DNA of 64,000 bases from Spirochaetota bacterium (GTDB taxonomy: Bacteria > Spirochaetota > Spirochaetia > SPDA01 > JAJSAL01), in assembly GCA_024274705.1 (NCBI GenBank), contig JAJSAL010000041.1:1-64000 (forward strand), written 5' to 3'. Below the pieces are notes generated by a model, which worked only from the letters and a program-made list of their open reading frames with translations, was not told where the DNA came from and did not search any database. Positions 8,933-18,265 of this stretch are shown here, one piece after another. Each line of letters starts with the position of its first letter. The stretch's first letter is position 1. The position numbers and the translations under genes are program-made.

Positions 8933-10009
8933 GTGATTAAGAATAAGCTTTTTTCAGGTGCTCATACACGGTATGAAAGAGTTGTCATCCAGGTGGCTTC
9001 CATCCTCGTCGCCTTTCTGTTAGGCGCCCTTGTAATAAAGATCATTGGTATATCTCCTCTGAAAGCGTACAGCGCACTTTTAAACGGCGCTTTCGGCAGC
9101 CGGAACGCGATCGGGGAAACCATGGTGAAAATGACCCCGCTGATCCTTACCGGTTTGAGTTACGCCTTTGCCGCCCGGGCGGGGCTTATCAATATCGGTG
9201 CCGAAGGACAACTTTATATCGGTGGTATTATGGCTACGCTCATCGGTACGAATTTTCCGGGACTGCCCATGATCATCCACCTTCCCTTTGCGATTACGGG
9301 AGGGTTTATGGGCGGCGCCGCCTGGGGGATGCTCGTGGGATGGATGAAGGTAAGGTTCGGAGCAAACGAGATCATTACCACGGTAATGCTGAACTACATT
9401 GCCGTATTTCTTGTGAGTTTCCTGGTAACCGGTCCCATGAAATCACCGGTAGCGGATATGCCCGAAAGTCGTGGGATACTCGATTCCGCCACGCTGGTAC
9501 GGATCATTCCCGGGACAAGGCTGCACTTCGGTTTCCTCATCGCCGTGGGCGCGTTGATTTACTACTACTTTTTCATCTGGAAGATGCGGCAGGGGTATGA
9601 GATCCGGGTGGTAGGACACAACATGGAGGCTGCCCGGGCCGCCGGTATGAAACCGGGGAAAACCATGCTCCTCGCCATGTTCCTCGCAGGCGGTATGGGA
9701 GGACTCGCGGGGGCCGTGGAAATACTTGCAATCCAGGGAAGACTCTTGCAGGCATTTTCTCCGGGATACGGCTTTGACGGAATTGCCGTTGCCCTGGTGG
9801 GATTGAACAACCCCCTCGGTATCTTCCTCGGGGCAATGCTCTTCGGGTTCCTGAGAGCCGGAGGAAACAGGATGCAGATGCTTGCGAAAGTTCCCATCTC
9901 CGTTATCTATGTTATCCAGGGGCTGGTAATCGTTTTCGTCATTATCGGACAGAATGTTAAAGTGTTCGGGAAGAGGCCATTACGTACGGCGGTAAAAGAG
10001 GTGACATGA
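8933..10009 (+). CDS. BMP-type ABC importer permease 1 (second system)
   Basis: Inner-membrane permease, 358 residues, paralogue of the protein at 1737. Shared landmarks: 'INIGAEGQLYIGGI', 'GANEIITTVMLNYI' and the ATPase-contact loop 'EIRVVGHNMEAARAAGM'. The start is GTG at 8933 after AGGA. It is followed by its partner permease with one base between the genes. Membrane segments are spread through residues 20-345. Confidence 0.87.
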   Translation: MIKNKLFSGAHTRYERVVIQVASILVAFLLGALVIKIIGISPLKAYSALLNGAFGSRNAIGETMVKMTPLILTGLSYAFAARAGLINIGAEGQLYIGGIMATLIGTNFPGLPMIIHLPFAITGGFMGGAAWGMLVGWMKVRFGANEIITTVMLNYIAVFLVSFLVTGPMKSPVADMPESRGILDSATLVRIIPGTRLHFGFLIAVGALIYYYFFIWKMRQGYEIRVVGHNMEAARAAGMKPGKTMLLAMFLAGGMGGLAGAVEILAIQGRLLQAFSPGYGFDGIAVALVGLNNPLGIFLGAMLFGFLRAGGNRMQMLAKVPISVIYVIQGLVIVFVIIGQNVKVFGKRPLRTAVKEVT

Positions 10010-10010
10010 C

Positions 10011-10946
10011 ATGGAAAAGGCAGTGGATTTTATTACGTATATTCTATCTACCGACTTACGTACAGCGGCTCCGATCCTCATTGCCGCCCTGGGACTGGTG
10101 CTCATGGAGAAAAGCGGAGTGGTCAATATCGGTTGTGAGGGGATGATGCTGATAGGTTCCTTTTCAGGGGTTTTTTTCGCCAGGCTCTTCGGCAGCCCCT
10201 GGATGGGGATGCTGTCTGCAGGAATCGTGGGAATGATCGTGGGTATTCTTTTCGCATATATCGTTGTTACACTTGGAGCGAACCAGATCGTTACCGGTAT
10301 AGCCTTTAATATTATCGCCCTTGGGTTGACTTCCACGTTGAACCGGCTGATCTACGGGGTCACGAGCCAGGCAGCCAGGGCACCTGGTTTCGAGTACGTC
10401 TCTATTCCGCTTTTTAACAAAATCCCGGTTATCGGTGAAGCATTGTTCAGCCAGATGGTGCCGGTGTATCTCGCTTTGGGGTTAGTACCAATCATACAAT
10501 GGTTTTTTATGAAGACCACCGTTGGTTTGAAAGTACGGTCGGTGGGTGAGCATCCCCGTGCGGCGGATACCGCTGGGATCGATGTGTCCGCCGTCCGGTA
10601 TGGGACCATTCTCGCAGGCTCATTCCTGATCGGAGCAGCCGGGTCATTTCTCTCCCTGGGGCTTTTAAGTCTTTTTACGGAAAACATGGTAAGCGGCCGG
10701 GGATTTATCGCTTTGGCTGTAGTAATTTTCGGTAAATGGACTCCCTGGGGAATTCTCGGGGCCGCCCTGGTTTTCGGCTTAGGGGACGCGGTTCAAATCA
10801 AGATCCAGACAATCGGCAGTGCCGTACCGTATCAGTTTCTCATGATGGTTCCTTATATTCTGACAATTTTTGCGCTTGCGGGATTCGTCGGACGCTCCCA
10901 GGCTCCTGCCGCATCAGGAAAGCCCTTCAGAAGCGGGAAAACATAG
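10011..10946 (+). CDS. BMP-type ABC importer permease 2 (second system)
   Basis: Short permease partner, 311 residues, with 'GVVNIGCEGMMLIGSF', 'TLGANQIVTGIAFNII' and 'LKVRSVGEHPRAADTAGID', matching the protein at 2818 in order and spacing. The ATG lies one base after the previous stop. Together with 8933 it forms the transmembrane channel. Confidence 0.87.
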   Translation: MEKAVDFITYILSTDLRTAAPILIAALGLVLMEKSGVVNIGCEGMMLIGSFSGVFFARLFGSPWMGMLSAGIVGMIVGILFAYIVVTLGANQIVTGIAFNIIALGLTSTLNRLIYGVTSQAARAPGFEYVSIPLFNKIPVIGEALFSQMVPVYLALGLVPIIQWFFMKTTVGLKVRSVGEHPRAADTAGIDVSAVRYGTILAGSFLIGAAGSFLSLGLLSLFTENMVSGRGFIALAVVIFGKWTPWGILGAALVFGLGDAVQIKIQTIGSAVPYQFLMMVPYILTIFALAGFVGRSQAPAASGKPFRSGKT

Positions 10947-10957
10947 GGAGGATAAGC

Positions 10958-12493
10958 ATGGGTGACATCCTTGAGATGAAAGGGATAACCAAGATCTTTT
11001 TCGGCGGTGTAACAGCGAATGAGGGCATCAATTTCACCCTGAGAAAAGGGGAAGTTCACTCCATCCTTGGAGAAAACGGCGCCGGCAAAAGCACCCTCAT
11101 GAATATACTCTCCGGGGTCCTCCATCCTACCGCAGGGGAGATTTTTCTGAATAATGAGAAAGTGGTGTTTGAATCCGCTAAAGATGCGATTTATAAAGGA
11201 ATTGGAATGGTATATCAGCATTTTATGCTGGTACCGAGGCTTACCGTCGCGGAAAATATCATACTGGGAATCCGCCGCGATCGTGAACCCCTCCTTCAGA
11301 TTAAAAAGGCGGCAGAGGAGATTACCGCTTTTGCCGGGCAGTACGGAATGGAGATAGATCCTTTCGTTCCGGTATGGCAGTTGAGTGTGGGGCAGGAACA
11401 ACGGGTTGAAATTATAAAAGTGCTGTTCCGCGGGGCGAAGATTCTCATTCTCGATGAGCCTACCGCGGTGTTAACGCTGAAGGAGACGGAAGAGCTGTTT
11501 AAAATGATCCGGACTTTTATTGAACAGGATTTCTCCGTTGTCTTCATAAGTCATAAAATAGACGAGGTTATCAGGATCAGTGACAGGATCTCCATCCTGC
11601 GGCGGAGCCGTTTGGTGGAGACCCTGGACAACAGGGAGCTTTCAAAGAAAAAGCTTGCGAGGCTTATGGTCGGTAGGGATGTCTCCTTCTCCATCGATAA
11701 GAAGGCATGCTGCGCCGGTGATGCAGTCCTTACACTCGAACATGTTTACGCGAAAAATAATAAAGGCCTGGAAGCCCTAAAGGATGTCAGTATAACAGTC
11801 AGGGAAGGGGAGATATTAGGCATTGCGGGTGTGGATGGGAACGGGCAGAGCGAACTCCTGGAAGTGATAACCGGCTTGAGGAGGGTCGTGGAAGGAAGAA
11901 TAACTCTCAATCGCGAAGATATTGCGGGAAAGGACCCCCGTTCCATCCTTGAAATGGGACTGGCCCATATCCCTGAAGACAGACATGCCAGGGGATTGGT
12001 GCTCGATCTTAATATCAAAGAGAATTTCATATCCAACGATTATTATATCCCTCCTCATTCGAAGAGGAACTGGATAAACTGGCCTTTTATCCGGAAACAC
12101 ACCCGTGAAAATGTGAAGCGCTTTGATGTGAGGACATCATCGATCGATGTGCCCGTATCCGGTCTTTCCGGTGGGAATCAGCAAAAACTGATTCTTGCCC
12201 GGGAACTGCATAGTGAACCGGTTATCATAGCAGCCATGCACGCAGCCAGGGGGTTGGATGTGGGAGCGGTCGAGTATATTCATAAACGGATTATAGAAGC
12301 GAGAGATAGAGGAACCGCAATTCTCTATATCTCGACGGAACTGGAAGAGCTTATCAATATCTCCGACAGGCTAGCCGTCATGTGCCGCGGTGAAATAATG
12401 GGTGTAGTTGACCCCAGGGTGGCAACCATCGAAGAGATCGGATTGATGATGGCAGGTTATAAACACGAACAAACAGCCGGGCAACAGAGATAA
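10958..12493 (+). CDS. BMP-type ABC importer, double ATP-binding protein (second system)
   Basis: ATPase of the second importer, 511 residues with two ABC domains. Domain 1 has 'GENGAGKSTL' near residue 39, 'LSVGQEQRVEI' and 'ILILDEPTAVLTLKE'. Domain 2 has a degenerate P-loop 'GVDGNGQSEL' and the signature 'LSGGNQQKLIL'. Where relatives read QPTRGLDVGA, this one reads 'MHAARGLDVGA', a change at the post-Walker-B position in the already non-canonical half. The frame is open upstream to 10736, but ATG 10958 has SD 'GGGAGGA' and the normal N-terminus. Confidence 0.88.
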   Translation: MGDILEMKGITKIFFGGVTANEGINFTLRKGEVHSILGENGAGKSTLMNILSGVLHPTAGEIFLNNEKVVFESAKDAIYKGIGMVYQHFMLVPRLTVAENIILGIRRDREPLLQIKKAAEEITAFAGQYGMEIDPFVPVWQLSVGQEQRVEIIKVLFRGAKILILDEPTAVLTLKETEELFKMIRTFIEQDFSVVFISHKIDEVIRISDRISILRRSRLVETLDNRELSKKKLARLMVGRDVSFSIDKKACCAGDAVLTLEHVYAKNNKGLEALKDVSITVREGEILGIAGVDGNGQSELLEVITGLRRVVEGRITLNREDIAGKDPRSILEMGLAHIPEDRHARGLVLDLNIKENFISNDYYIPPHSKRNWINWPFIRKHTRENVKRFDVRTSSIDVPVSGLSGGNQQKLILARELHSEPVIIAAMHAARGLDVGAVEYIHKRIIEARDRGTAILYISTELEELINISDRLAVMCRGEIMGVVDPRVATIEEIGLMMAGYKHEQTAGQQR

Positions 12494-12517
12494 TCGCCGC
12501 GGGGTATGAAGGAAGTG

Positions 12518-13243
12518 ATGAACCCGAGAAGAAAAAAGATTCATAAATACCAGATCATCAAGAAGCATCTCCAGGATATGATCGGCCGCATGAGACCAGG
12601 ACACAACAAGCTGGATACCGAGGAGATCATAGCTGCAAAGATGGGTGCCAGCAAGGCAACGGTCCGGCAGGCGATAACAGAGCTGATTGCCGGTGATTTA
12701 ATTACCAGGGTCCAGGGGAAGGGCGTTTTCGGCAGGCCCATGGTAAGCCGGCTGAAGATGCGTATCCACAAAATGACCGATTTTTTATCACTTCTTGTGG
12801 AGCAGGGGTATCGTGTGTCGGTACTGCAGGGAAAAGCAGAGGTTCGTTCCCCCTCGGCCTGCATGATCAAACGGGTACCCGGGTATGCAGGTGAGGATGT
12901 GTATGCGTATGTCAGAACGTATTATGCAGACGAAGCACCGGTCATTCTGTGCAGGGTGGAAGTCCCCATGTCCCGGGTAGCACACTCCTTTGATTCAAAT
13001 GTTCCGAATCTTAATTTCAACGATGATCTTAAGGAGCTCTGCGGAATTTCATTCACCTATGCGGTTTCATGGATCCGGGCTTCTCTCGATAAACAGGGAG
13101 AAGAGCTGTTTCAGGTAGAAAAAAACACCCCCTTTGTCACCTGGGACGAGGTTTTTCTCGATATTCATGATCAGCAGATATGTTACAATGAAATTCTGTT
13201 CCACCCCCATTTAATCGACATGTCGATAATTTCCTATTTCTAA
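12518..13243 (+). CDS. GntR-family (HutC/UTRA) transcriptional regulator
   Basis: DNA-binding repressor or activator of about 241 residues. A winged-helix GntR domain covers residues 8-72 ('LDTEEIIAAKMGASKATVRQ' is the recognition region, ending 'VQGKGVFG'), followed by a UTRA ligand-binding domain. ATG 12518 has SD 'AAGGAAG'; ATG 12506 in the same frame is weaker. It follows the importer ATPase by a short gap and precedes the amidohydrolase, so it probably senses the imported compound and controls this island. Its operator was not identified. Confidence 0.82.
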   Translation: MNPRRKKIHKYQIIKKHLQDMIGRMRPGHNKLDTEEIIAAKMGASKATVRQAITELIAGDLITRVQGKGVFGRPMVSRLKMRIHKMTDFLSLLVEQGYRVSVLQGKAEVRSPSACMIKRVPGYAGEDVYAYVRTYYADEAPVILCRVEVPMSRVAHSFDSNVPNLNFNDDLKELCGISFTYAVSWIRASLDKQGEELFQVEKNTPFVTWDEVFLDIHDQQICYNEILFHPHLIDMSIISYF

Positions 13244-13255
13244 GTGGAAGGATAC

Positions 13256-14650
13256 ATGGATGTATTAATAGAAAACGGTCTTCTCGTTACAGTCAATAAG
13301 GAACGGGAAATCCTGGAGCATCATTCCATCGCTGTTCAGGGGAACAGGATTGCGGAGATCGGTCCCGCGGAAATGATTGCATCGAAATTCAAAGATGTCC
13401 GGAAAAAAATCGATGCCGCCGGGAAAATAGTTTTCCCGGGGCTCATCAACACCCACACCCACCTGTTCCAGACCCTGCTTAAAGGTTTAGGGGACGATAT
13501 GGCCCTTGCAGACTGGCTTGCCACCATGACGTTTCCCAGCGCCGCGCATCTGACTCCGGAGTATGTGTATGCCGCAGCCATGCTCGGATGTGTTGAAGGA
13601 ATACGAAGCGGAACAACAACTGTACTTGATTATATGTATCCCCATTCCATGCAGGGACTTTCCGACGGTGTTATAGAGGCTTTCCGGACCCTGAAAATCC
13701 GGGGAATCCTGGGGCGCGGCATGATGAATACAGGTGAAGAGTTCGGTGTTGATCCACGAATAATGCAGGATAGCCGAACGATTGAGAAAGATGTACTCCG
13801 GTTAGTGCGGAAATACCATGCCACCGAGAACGGAAGGGTTAGTGTCTGGCTCGCCCCGGCTGCTATATGGTCGATCACCGGAGACCTGCTGAAACTCACC
13901 TGGTCTATCGCCTGTGAATACGGGACCGGGTTTACCGTTCATATTTCCGAAACCCCTTTTGACAGGGCCGCATCTGAAAAACTCCACGGGTTACCCGATG
14001 TGGAAGTACTCGGGAAACTGAACATTCTCGGTCCCGCCGTCCTGATGGTCCACTGTGTTCATCTCACCGGAAAGGACATTGACATGGCCCGGGCGAATGA
14101 TCTTAAGGTATCCCACAATCCGGTGAGCAACATGTATCTTTCTTCAGGTATCGCACCGGTTACACAGATGCTCGGGAAGGGAATTACCGTCGGACTCGGA
14201 ACCGACGGTGCGGCGAGCAATAATTCTCAGGATATGATAGAGGTCATGAAAACCACCGCCCTCCTTCACAAAGTGGCTACCATGAACCCTGTTGCGATTT
14301 CCGCCGAAACGGTGCTGGAGATGGCTACAATTGACGGGGCAAAAGCTATCGGCATGGAAGATGAGATCGGTTCCCTTGAAGCCGGAAAGAAGGCGGATTT
14401 TTTTATTTACGATCCTTCACGCTCCGCAAAATCCACCCCTGTTTTCAACCCCGTGTCTGCACTGGTATATACCGGTTCGCAGATGAATGTGGAAACGGTT
14501 GTAATCGACGGCAATATTGTGATGGAAGACGGCAAGCTCCTTTCCGCAGATGAGGAAATGGTTATTAAAGACGGACAGAAAACGGCTGATGATCTGGCAC
14601 AAAAGTCAGGAAGTATAAAAAATAAATACCGGTCATGGAAATGGCGGTAG
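13256..14650 (+). CDS. Amidohydrolase of the TRZ/ATZ (SAH/MTA deaminase, chlorohydrolase) type
   Basis: Metal-dependent hydrolase, 464 residues, of the group that includes S-adenosylhomocysteine/methylthioadenosine deaminases, guanine deaminase and triazine hydrolases. All metal and catalytic landmarks are present: 'GLINTHTHLFQ', 'TVHISETPFD', 'MVHCVHL' and 'GTDGAASNN'. ATG 13256 follows GGAAGGA; the open frame from GTG 13244 is less likely. It sits directly after the GntR gene. It would deaminate or dechlorinate a nitrogen heterocycle; the substrate is not assignable by eye. Confidence 0.82.
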   Translation: MDVLIENGLLVTVNKEREILEHHSIAVQGNRIAEIGPAEMIASKFKDVRKKIDAAGKIVFPGLINTHTHLFQTLLKGLGDDMALADWLATMTFPSAAHLTPEYVYAAAMLGCVEGIRSGTTTVLDYMYPHSMQGLSDGVIEAFRTLKIRGILGRGMMNTGEEFGVDPRIMQDSRTIEKDVLRLVRKYHATENGRVSVWLAPAAIWSITGDLLKLTWSIACEYGTGFTVHISETPFDRAASEKLHGLPDVEVLGKLNILGPAVLMVHCVHLTGKDIDMARANDLKVSHNPVSNMYLSSGIAPVTQMLGKGITVGLGTDGAASNNSQDMIEVMKTTALLHKVATMNPVAISAETVLEMATIDGAKAIGMEDEIGSLEAGKKADFFIYDPSRSAKSTPVFNPVSALVYTGSQMNVETVVIDGNIVMEDGKLLSADEEMVIKDGQKTADDLAQKSGSIKNKYRSWKWR

Positions 14651-14692
14651 CAAACACGGACCCGGAAGATTCCGGTGTATAAGAGGTGTGGT

Positions 14693-15304
14693 ATGGCAAG
14701 AATTCTGGGCGTGAGCAGCAGCCCGCGAAAAAAATCAGGGACAGAGTACATGGTAAAACTCGCCCTGGAGGAAGCGGAAAAAATGGGGATGGATACAGAG
14801 CTGGTTTCGCTGAGAAACCGGAAGATCAACCCCTGTATCCACTGCGACAAGTGTATCCGGGAGAATATGGACAGGTGTGCAATCTGGGAAGACGGTATGA
14901 CCCCCCTGTACGATGTGTTCTACCAGGCTGACGGGTACGTGTTCGGTTCGCCTGTGTATGAGATGGGCGTGAACAGCCAGATGGCTGCATTTTACGACCG
15001 TTTCCGAGCGGTGTGGATGGTATTACAGAAAGATTACAAATTTTTCTACAACAAGGTAGGAGGTGCCCTGGCAGTTGGCGGGGCACGTTCCGGTGGGCAG
15101 GAATTTACCATTCTGCGAATTCATAACTTCTATTCCACCATGGGGATCACCATCGCTACCATGGGGGCTCCTCAGTACAACGGAGCCACCGGGTGGAGCA
15201 ATGGAGGAACCTTTGAGGCCCTCCTGGAAGACGAAACAGGGTTGAACCAGGCAAGAATGCTGGGGGAGAGGGTAGCCCTGGCTGTAAAAAAAATGTCGGG
15301 CTGA
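14693..15304 (+). CDS. Iron-sulfur flavoprotein (Isf-like), second copy
   Basis: A 203-residue paralogue of the flavoprotein at 5743. It keeps the FMN loop 'SSPRKKSGTE' and the C-x2-C-x2-C-x7-C cluster motif ('CIHCDKCIRENMDRC'). The strong resemblance across 'ADGYVFGSPVYEMGV' and 'FFYNKVGGALAVGGARSGGQE' suggests duplication. ATG 14693 is preceded by 'AAGAGGTGTGG'. One copy follows the MttB-like gene and this one follows an amidohydrolase, so each may serve a different partner enzyme. Confidence 0.8.
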   Translation: MARILGVSSSPRKKSGTEYMVKLALEEAEKMGMDTELVSLRNRKINPCIHCDKCIRENMDRCAIWEDGMTPLYDVFYQADGYVFGSPVYEMGVNSQMAAFYDRFRAVWMVLQKDYKFFYNKVGGALAVGGARSGGQEFTILRIHNFYSTMGITIATMGAPQYNGATGWSNGGTFEALLEDETGLNQARMLGERVALAVKKMSG

Positions 15305-15377
15305 TATCCGGCGACAGAATTCCGGTGGTGTACGAAGGCGATGAGCCGGACTTCCCGGTCTTCCCCTCCTGTTTTTC

Positions 15378-15406
15378 TTGACAGGACCGGCACTATCCAA
15401 TACCAT
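15378..15406 (+). promoter_or_regulatory. Promoter of the second GntR gene, leaderless-type
   Basis: TTGACA (15378-15383), 17-base spacer, TACCAT (15401-15406). The expected transcription start falls about 3-4 bases before ATG 15416, and no Shine-Dalgarno sequence is present, which implies a leaderless mRNA. Confidence 0.5.
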
Positions 15407-15415
15407 TTGAGAAGT

Positions 15416-16165
15416 ATGATGAGCAGACCTATAAAATCCCAGACCTCTCCTCTCTATGTCATGGCAAAAGAAGCCATCATGGAGCTGGTCAATGAAGACT
15501 CCTTTCCCGGCGGCAAACTGCCTTCGGAAGCAGTGCTGTCGGAGTCTTTAGGCATCAGCAGGACCACCATACGTGAAGCCCTTATTACCCTCCACAGGGA
15601 GGGGATTATTACAAAGCAGCACGGTCTGGGAAACCTGATTCACAGAAGTACCCTGGGGACAAAGATGCAGATCGACCGGTTTTCCGATTTTAAGGCCCTC
15701 CTGAAAGATGGGGGATACGAGGCCGATGTTGCCAGGTCCGAACAGGAGTGGGTCAGGAACCTGGAACCTTTCGGTCTGGAAGATCCTGAGCAGACTGAAA
15801 ATGAGCGGTATCTGTACGTAGAAAGCATCTACAGCGCGGATGCAAAGGCTGCGATACTTTCCCAGAACTTCATCAAAGAATCGGTGCTCCGAAAAGATAT
15901 CGGGGATAAAAAAAACGTACCGGAAAGCAGTTTTGTGGAACTCCTTAACCTGTTTTCAAAAGAGGAAGTGGCTAATACCATTATTGCTTTCAAACCGTCT
16001 GTCGTGGATAACGTGGTTTCGGAAAAGCTCTGTCTTGGCAAGGGCCTGCCGGTAATGCAGTGGCAGGAAACCTCCTACAGTGTGTTTGACCGTGTCATCT
16101 GCCTGGGCAAGATCACCTTCCACCCGGAATTGGTCAATCTCACCCTGCTTCGAAAATGGAAATGA
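15416..16165 (+). CDS. GntR-family (UTRA) transcriptional regulator
   Basis: DNA-binding regulator of about 249 residues. The GntR winged helix spans about residues 12-75 ('LPSEAVLSESLGISRTTIRE', then 'GIITKQHGLGNLI'), followed by a UTRA-like effector domain. The frame is open from 15341, but ATG 15416 (or 15419) fits the family N-terminus and the promoter just upstream. The MoaD-like gene overlaps its end by 10 bases, so it is the first gene of the AOR/UbiD block and very likely its local regulator. Confidence 0.8.
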   Translation: MMSRPIKSQTSPLYVMAKEAIMELVNEDSFPGGKLPSEAVLSESLGISRTTIREALITLHREGIITKQHGLGNLIHRSTLGTKMQIDRFSDFKALLKDGGYEADVARSEQEWVRNLEPFGLEDPEQTENERYLYVESIYSADAKAAILSQNFIKESVLRKDIGDKKNVPESSFVELLNLFSKEEVANTIIAFKPSVVDNVVSEKLCLGKGLPVMQWQETSYSVFDRVICLGKITFHPELVNLTLLRKWK

Positions 16166-16455
16166 AGCACCGCCAGGTATCGGTGACAGTAAAGTATTTC
16201 AATCTTATCAGGGACCTGACAGGCTGCAGTAACGAAACGGTAACACTTCATGAGGGGTGCACCCTTGGAGATCTTCTCCTCCGGCTTAAAGAAACCTATG
16301 GTGAACAATTCACCCGGTATCTGTATACGGACGAGGGTGAACTCCAATCTTATGTAAGGGTCGTCCGGAGCGGTCGCTTCGGGCAGGAAGATGCGGATTC
16401 TGTTCTGTCCGATGATGATGAGGTGTACCTTTTTGTCGCCACTTCCGGGGGGTGA
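16156..16455 (+). CDS. MoaD/ThiS-like ubiquitin-fold protein with GG tail
   Basis: Small beta-grasp protein, 99 residues, ending in the Gly-Gly tail ('YLFVATSGG') that in MoaD is activated as a thiocarboxylate to deliver sulfur during molybdopterin synthesis. The core 'VKYFNLIRDLTGCSNETVTL' is typical of the MoaD family. It overlaps the GntR gene and directly precedes an AOR gene, which needs a tungsto- or molybdopterin. MoaD-like genes beside AOR genes are known (for example AorD of Aromatoleum). Start at 16156 or at the next ATG, 16162. Confidence 0.78.
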   Translation: MEMKHRQVSVTVKYFNLIRDLTGCSNETVTLHEGCTLGDLLLRLKETYGEQFTRYLYTDEGELQSYVRVVRSGRFGQEDADSVLSDDDEVYLFVATSGG

Positions 16456-16558
16456 TGCGGGATTTTTCCCTTGACAACGGGCAGGACGTTCGCCGTTATG
16501 TCTGCAAGAAAAACGTATCGGGAACATCATGAAACAATAATCTAAGGGTGGAAAGTTT

Positions 16559-18265
16559 ATGAACATACTACGAATCGACTGCAACAACAAAAGTTTTCAG
16601 TATGAAGGACTGCCGGAGTATTTTACTGCAGTCGCAGGCAGGGGATTCATCGCCAGGATACTCCGGGACGAGGTTCCTGCAGAGTGTTATCCCCTGGGGC
16701 CGGAGAATAAGCTGATTATCTGTAACGGTCCCCTGGCAGGTGTGGGAATTTCCAGCGCCGGACGGCTTTCTATCGGGGGGAAAAGTCCCTTAACCGGCGG
16801 CGTCAAAGAGAGCAACAGCGGAGGGACGGCGGCGGACGCCCTGGCACAGCTGGGCTTACGGGGGATGATCCTGGAAAATCAGCTTAACGGGAACAGCTGG
16901 TATCTGCTTAAAATAGAAGAGGACCATGTCGAGTTTATCGATGCCTGCGATTACACAGGACTCGGCAACTACGATCTCCGAAAAAAACTGGTGCAGGATT
17001 TCGGTGAAGGGTACAGCACCATCACCATCGGACCATCCGGGGAAAAACAGTATTTGAATTCATCAATCGCAATAAATGACAGGTTCGGACGTCCCGGAAG
17101 GGTCGCTGCCCGGGGCGGCCTGGGCGCCCTCATGGGTTCGAAACGGATCAAGGCGATTCTGATCAGGGAAAAAGGCAGCTATAAGCCCGCCGGGGCGGAA
17201 TCAGCGGCCTTCAAAGATGCACGGCGGGAGTTTCACCGGATCGTGAAAGAGAGCGAACGGATCAAGGTACTCCGGGAGTACGGTACGGCATCAACCGTCA
17301 TGGATGCCCAGCGGCTGGGTGCCCTTCCTACCTGCAATTTTACCCGGGGCCAGTTCGAGGATGCAGAAAAGATATCAGGGGAAACCCTCCATGACCTTAT
17401 CCTTTCCCGGGGAGGGGATGGGACCAACAGCGAGTCCTGCATGGGCGTGTGCATCATCCAGTGTTCAAACCTTTATGTGGACGCTGGAGGAAAAGAGGTG
17501 GTAGGACCCGTGGAGTACGAGACTATAAGTCTCTTAGGATCTAATCTCGGTATCGGGGACCTGGATGTCATCGCTCATCTTAACTATCTCTGCAACGATT
17601 ACGGCCTGGACACCATCGAAACCGGCGGAGCCCTGGGAGTGATGGCGGAAGCCGGACTCCTCCGGTTCGGTGAAGCCGGGGATTTTATCAGAGCAGTACA
17701 TGAAGTGCCTGAAGGAGGCTGGCTGGGACTCCTTATAGGTATGGGTACCGGTATTACGGCAAAAGTGCTGAATGTCCGCAGGGCCCCGGTGGTGAAGAAC
17801 CAGTGCATGTCCGGGTATGATCCCAGGGGGGTAAAGGGGACAGGCGTCACCTATGCCACCTCCCCCATGGGAGCGGACCATACCGCAGGCCTTACGGTGT
17901 ACATGCCGGTGGACCATCACGACAAGAAGGACCAGGTGGAAACGTCCCGGAAGATGCAGGTAAGCCGGGCCTCTTACGATGTGCTCGGCTTGTGCGCATT
18001 CCTCCTGGCCGCTACTGCCATGCATGGCGATAAAGTAATCGCAATGCTGAACGGTCTGTACGGTCTCGACCTCCCGCCGGATTATCTCGGGAGGATCGGG
18101 AATGAGACCATCCTGCTGGAAAAGAAGTTCAACCTGGCTGCCGGTTTCGATAAAAAGGATGACCGGATACCTGCATTTTTCAAAGAGGAAAAACTTCCCC
18201 CTTTCGATCTTCAATGGGATATCGATGATGCGGAAATGGATGTCATATTCGGAGGATCTGTATGA
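16559..18265 (+). CDS. Aldehyde ferredoxin oxidoreductase (AOR)-family tungsten enzyme
   Basis: Cytoplasmic tungsto-bispterin oxidoreductase family, 568 residues. N-terminal pterin-binding features 'AGRGFIARIL', 'GPLAGVGISSAGRLSIGGKSP' and 'GRPGRVAARGGLGALMGSK' are clear. The 4Fe-4S site is C-x3-C-x3-C ('ESCMGVCIIQC') plus a distant Cys in 'GLCAFLL'; many AORs read C-x2-C-x3-C. The family covers aldehyde oxidation, carboxylate reduction and, in BamB, aromatic ring reduction. Here it overlaps a UbiD gene and is followed by an alcohol dehydrogenase and UbiX, which suggests action on an aromatic or heteroaromatic acid or aldehyde. Electron partner probably ferredoxin or the Isf-like proteins. 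Confidence 0.85.
   Translation: MNILRIDCNNKSFQYEGLPEYFTAVAGRGFIARILRDEVPAECYPLGPENKLIICNGPLAGVGISSAGRLSIGGKSPLTGGVKESNSGGTAADALAQLGLRGMILENQLNGNSWYLLKIEEDHVEFIDACDYTGLGNYDLRKKLVQDFGEGYSTITIGPSGEKQYLNSSIAINDRFGRPGRVAARGGLGALMGSKRIKAILIREKGSYKPAGAESAAFKDARREFHRIVKESERIKVLREYGTASTVMDAQRLGALPTCNFTRGQFEDAEKISGETLHDLILSRGGDGTNSESCMGVCIIQCSNLYVDAGGKEVVGPVEYETISLLGSNLGIGDLDVIAHLNYLCNDYGLDTIETGGALGVMAEAGLLRFGEAGDFIRAVHEVPEGGWLGLLIGMGTGITAKVLNVRRAPVVKNQCMSGYDPRGVKGTGVTYATSPMGADHTAGLTVYMPVDHHDKKDQVETSRKMQVSRASYDVLGLCAFLLAATAMHGDKVIAMLNGLYGLDLPPDYLGRIGNETILLEKKFNLAAGFDKKDDRIPAFFKEEKLPPFDLQWDIDDAEMDVIFGGSV

Noticed and set aside
16456..16558. A molybdenum/tungsten cofactor riboswitch or promoter ahead of the first AOR gene.
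   Set aside because: The gap is only 103 bases, too short for the known Moco RNA. A TTGACA is present, but no credible -10 element lies at the right spacing.
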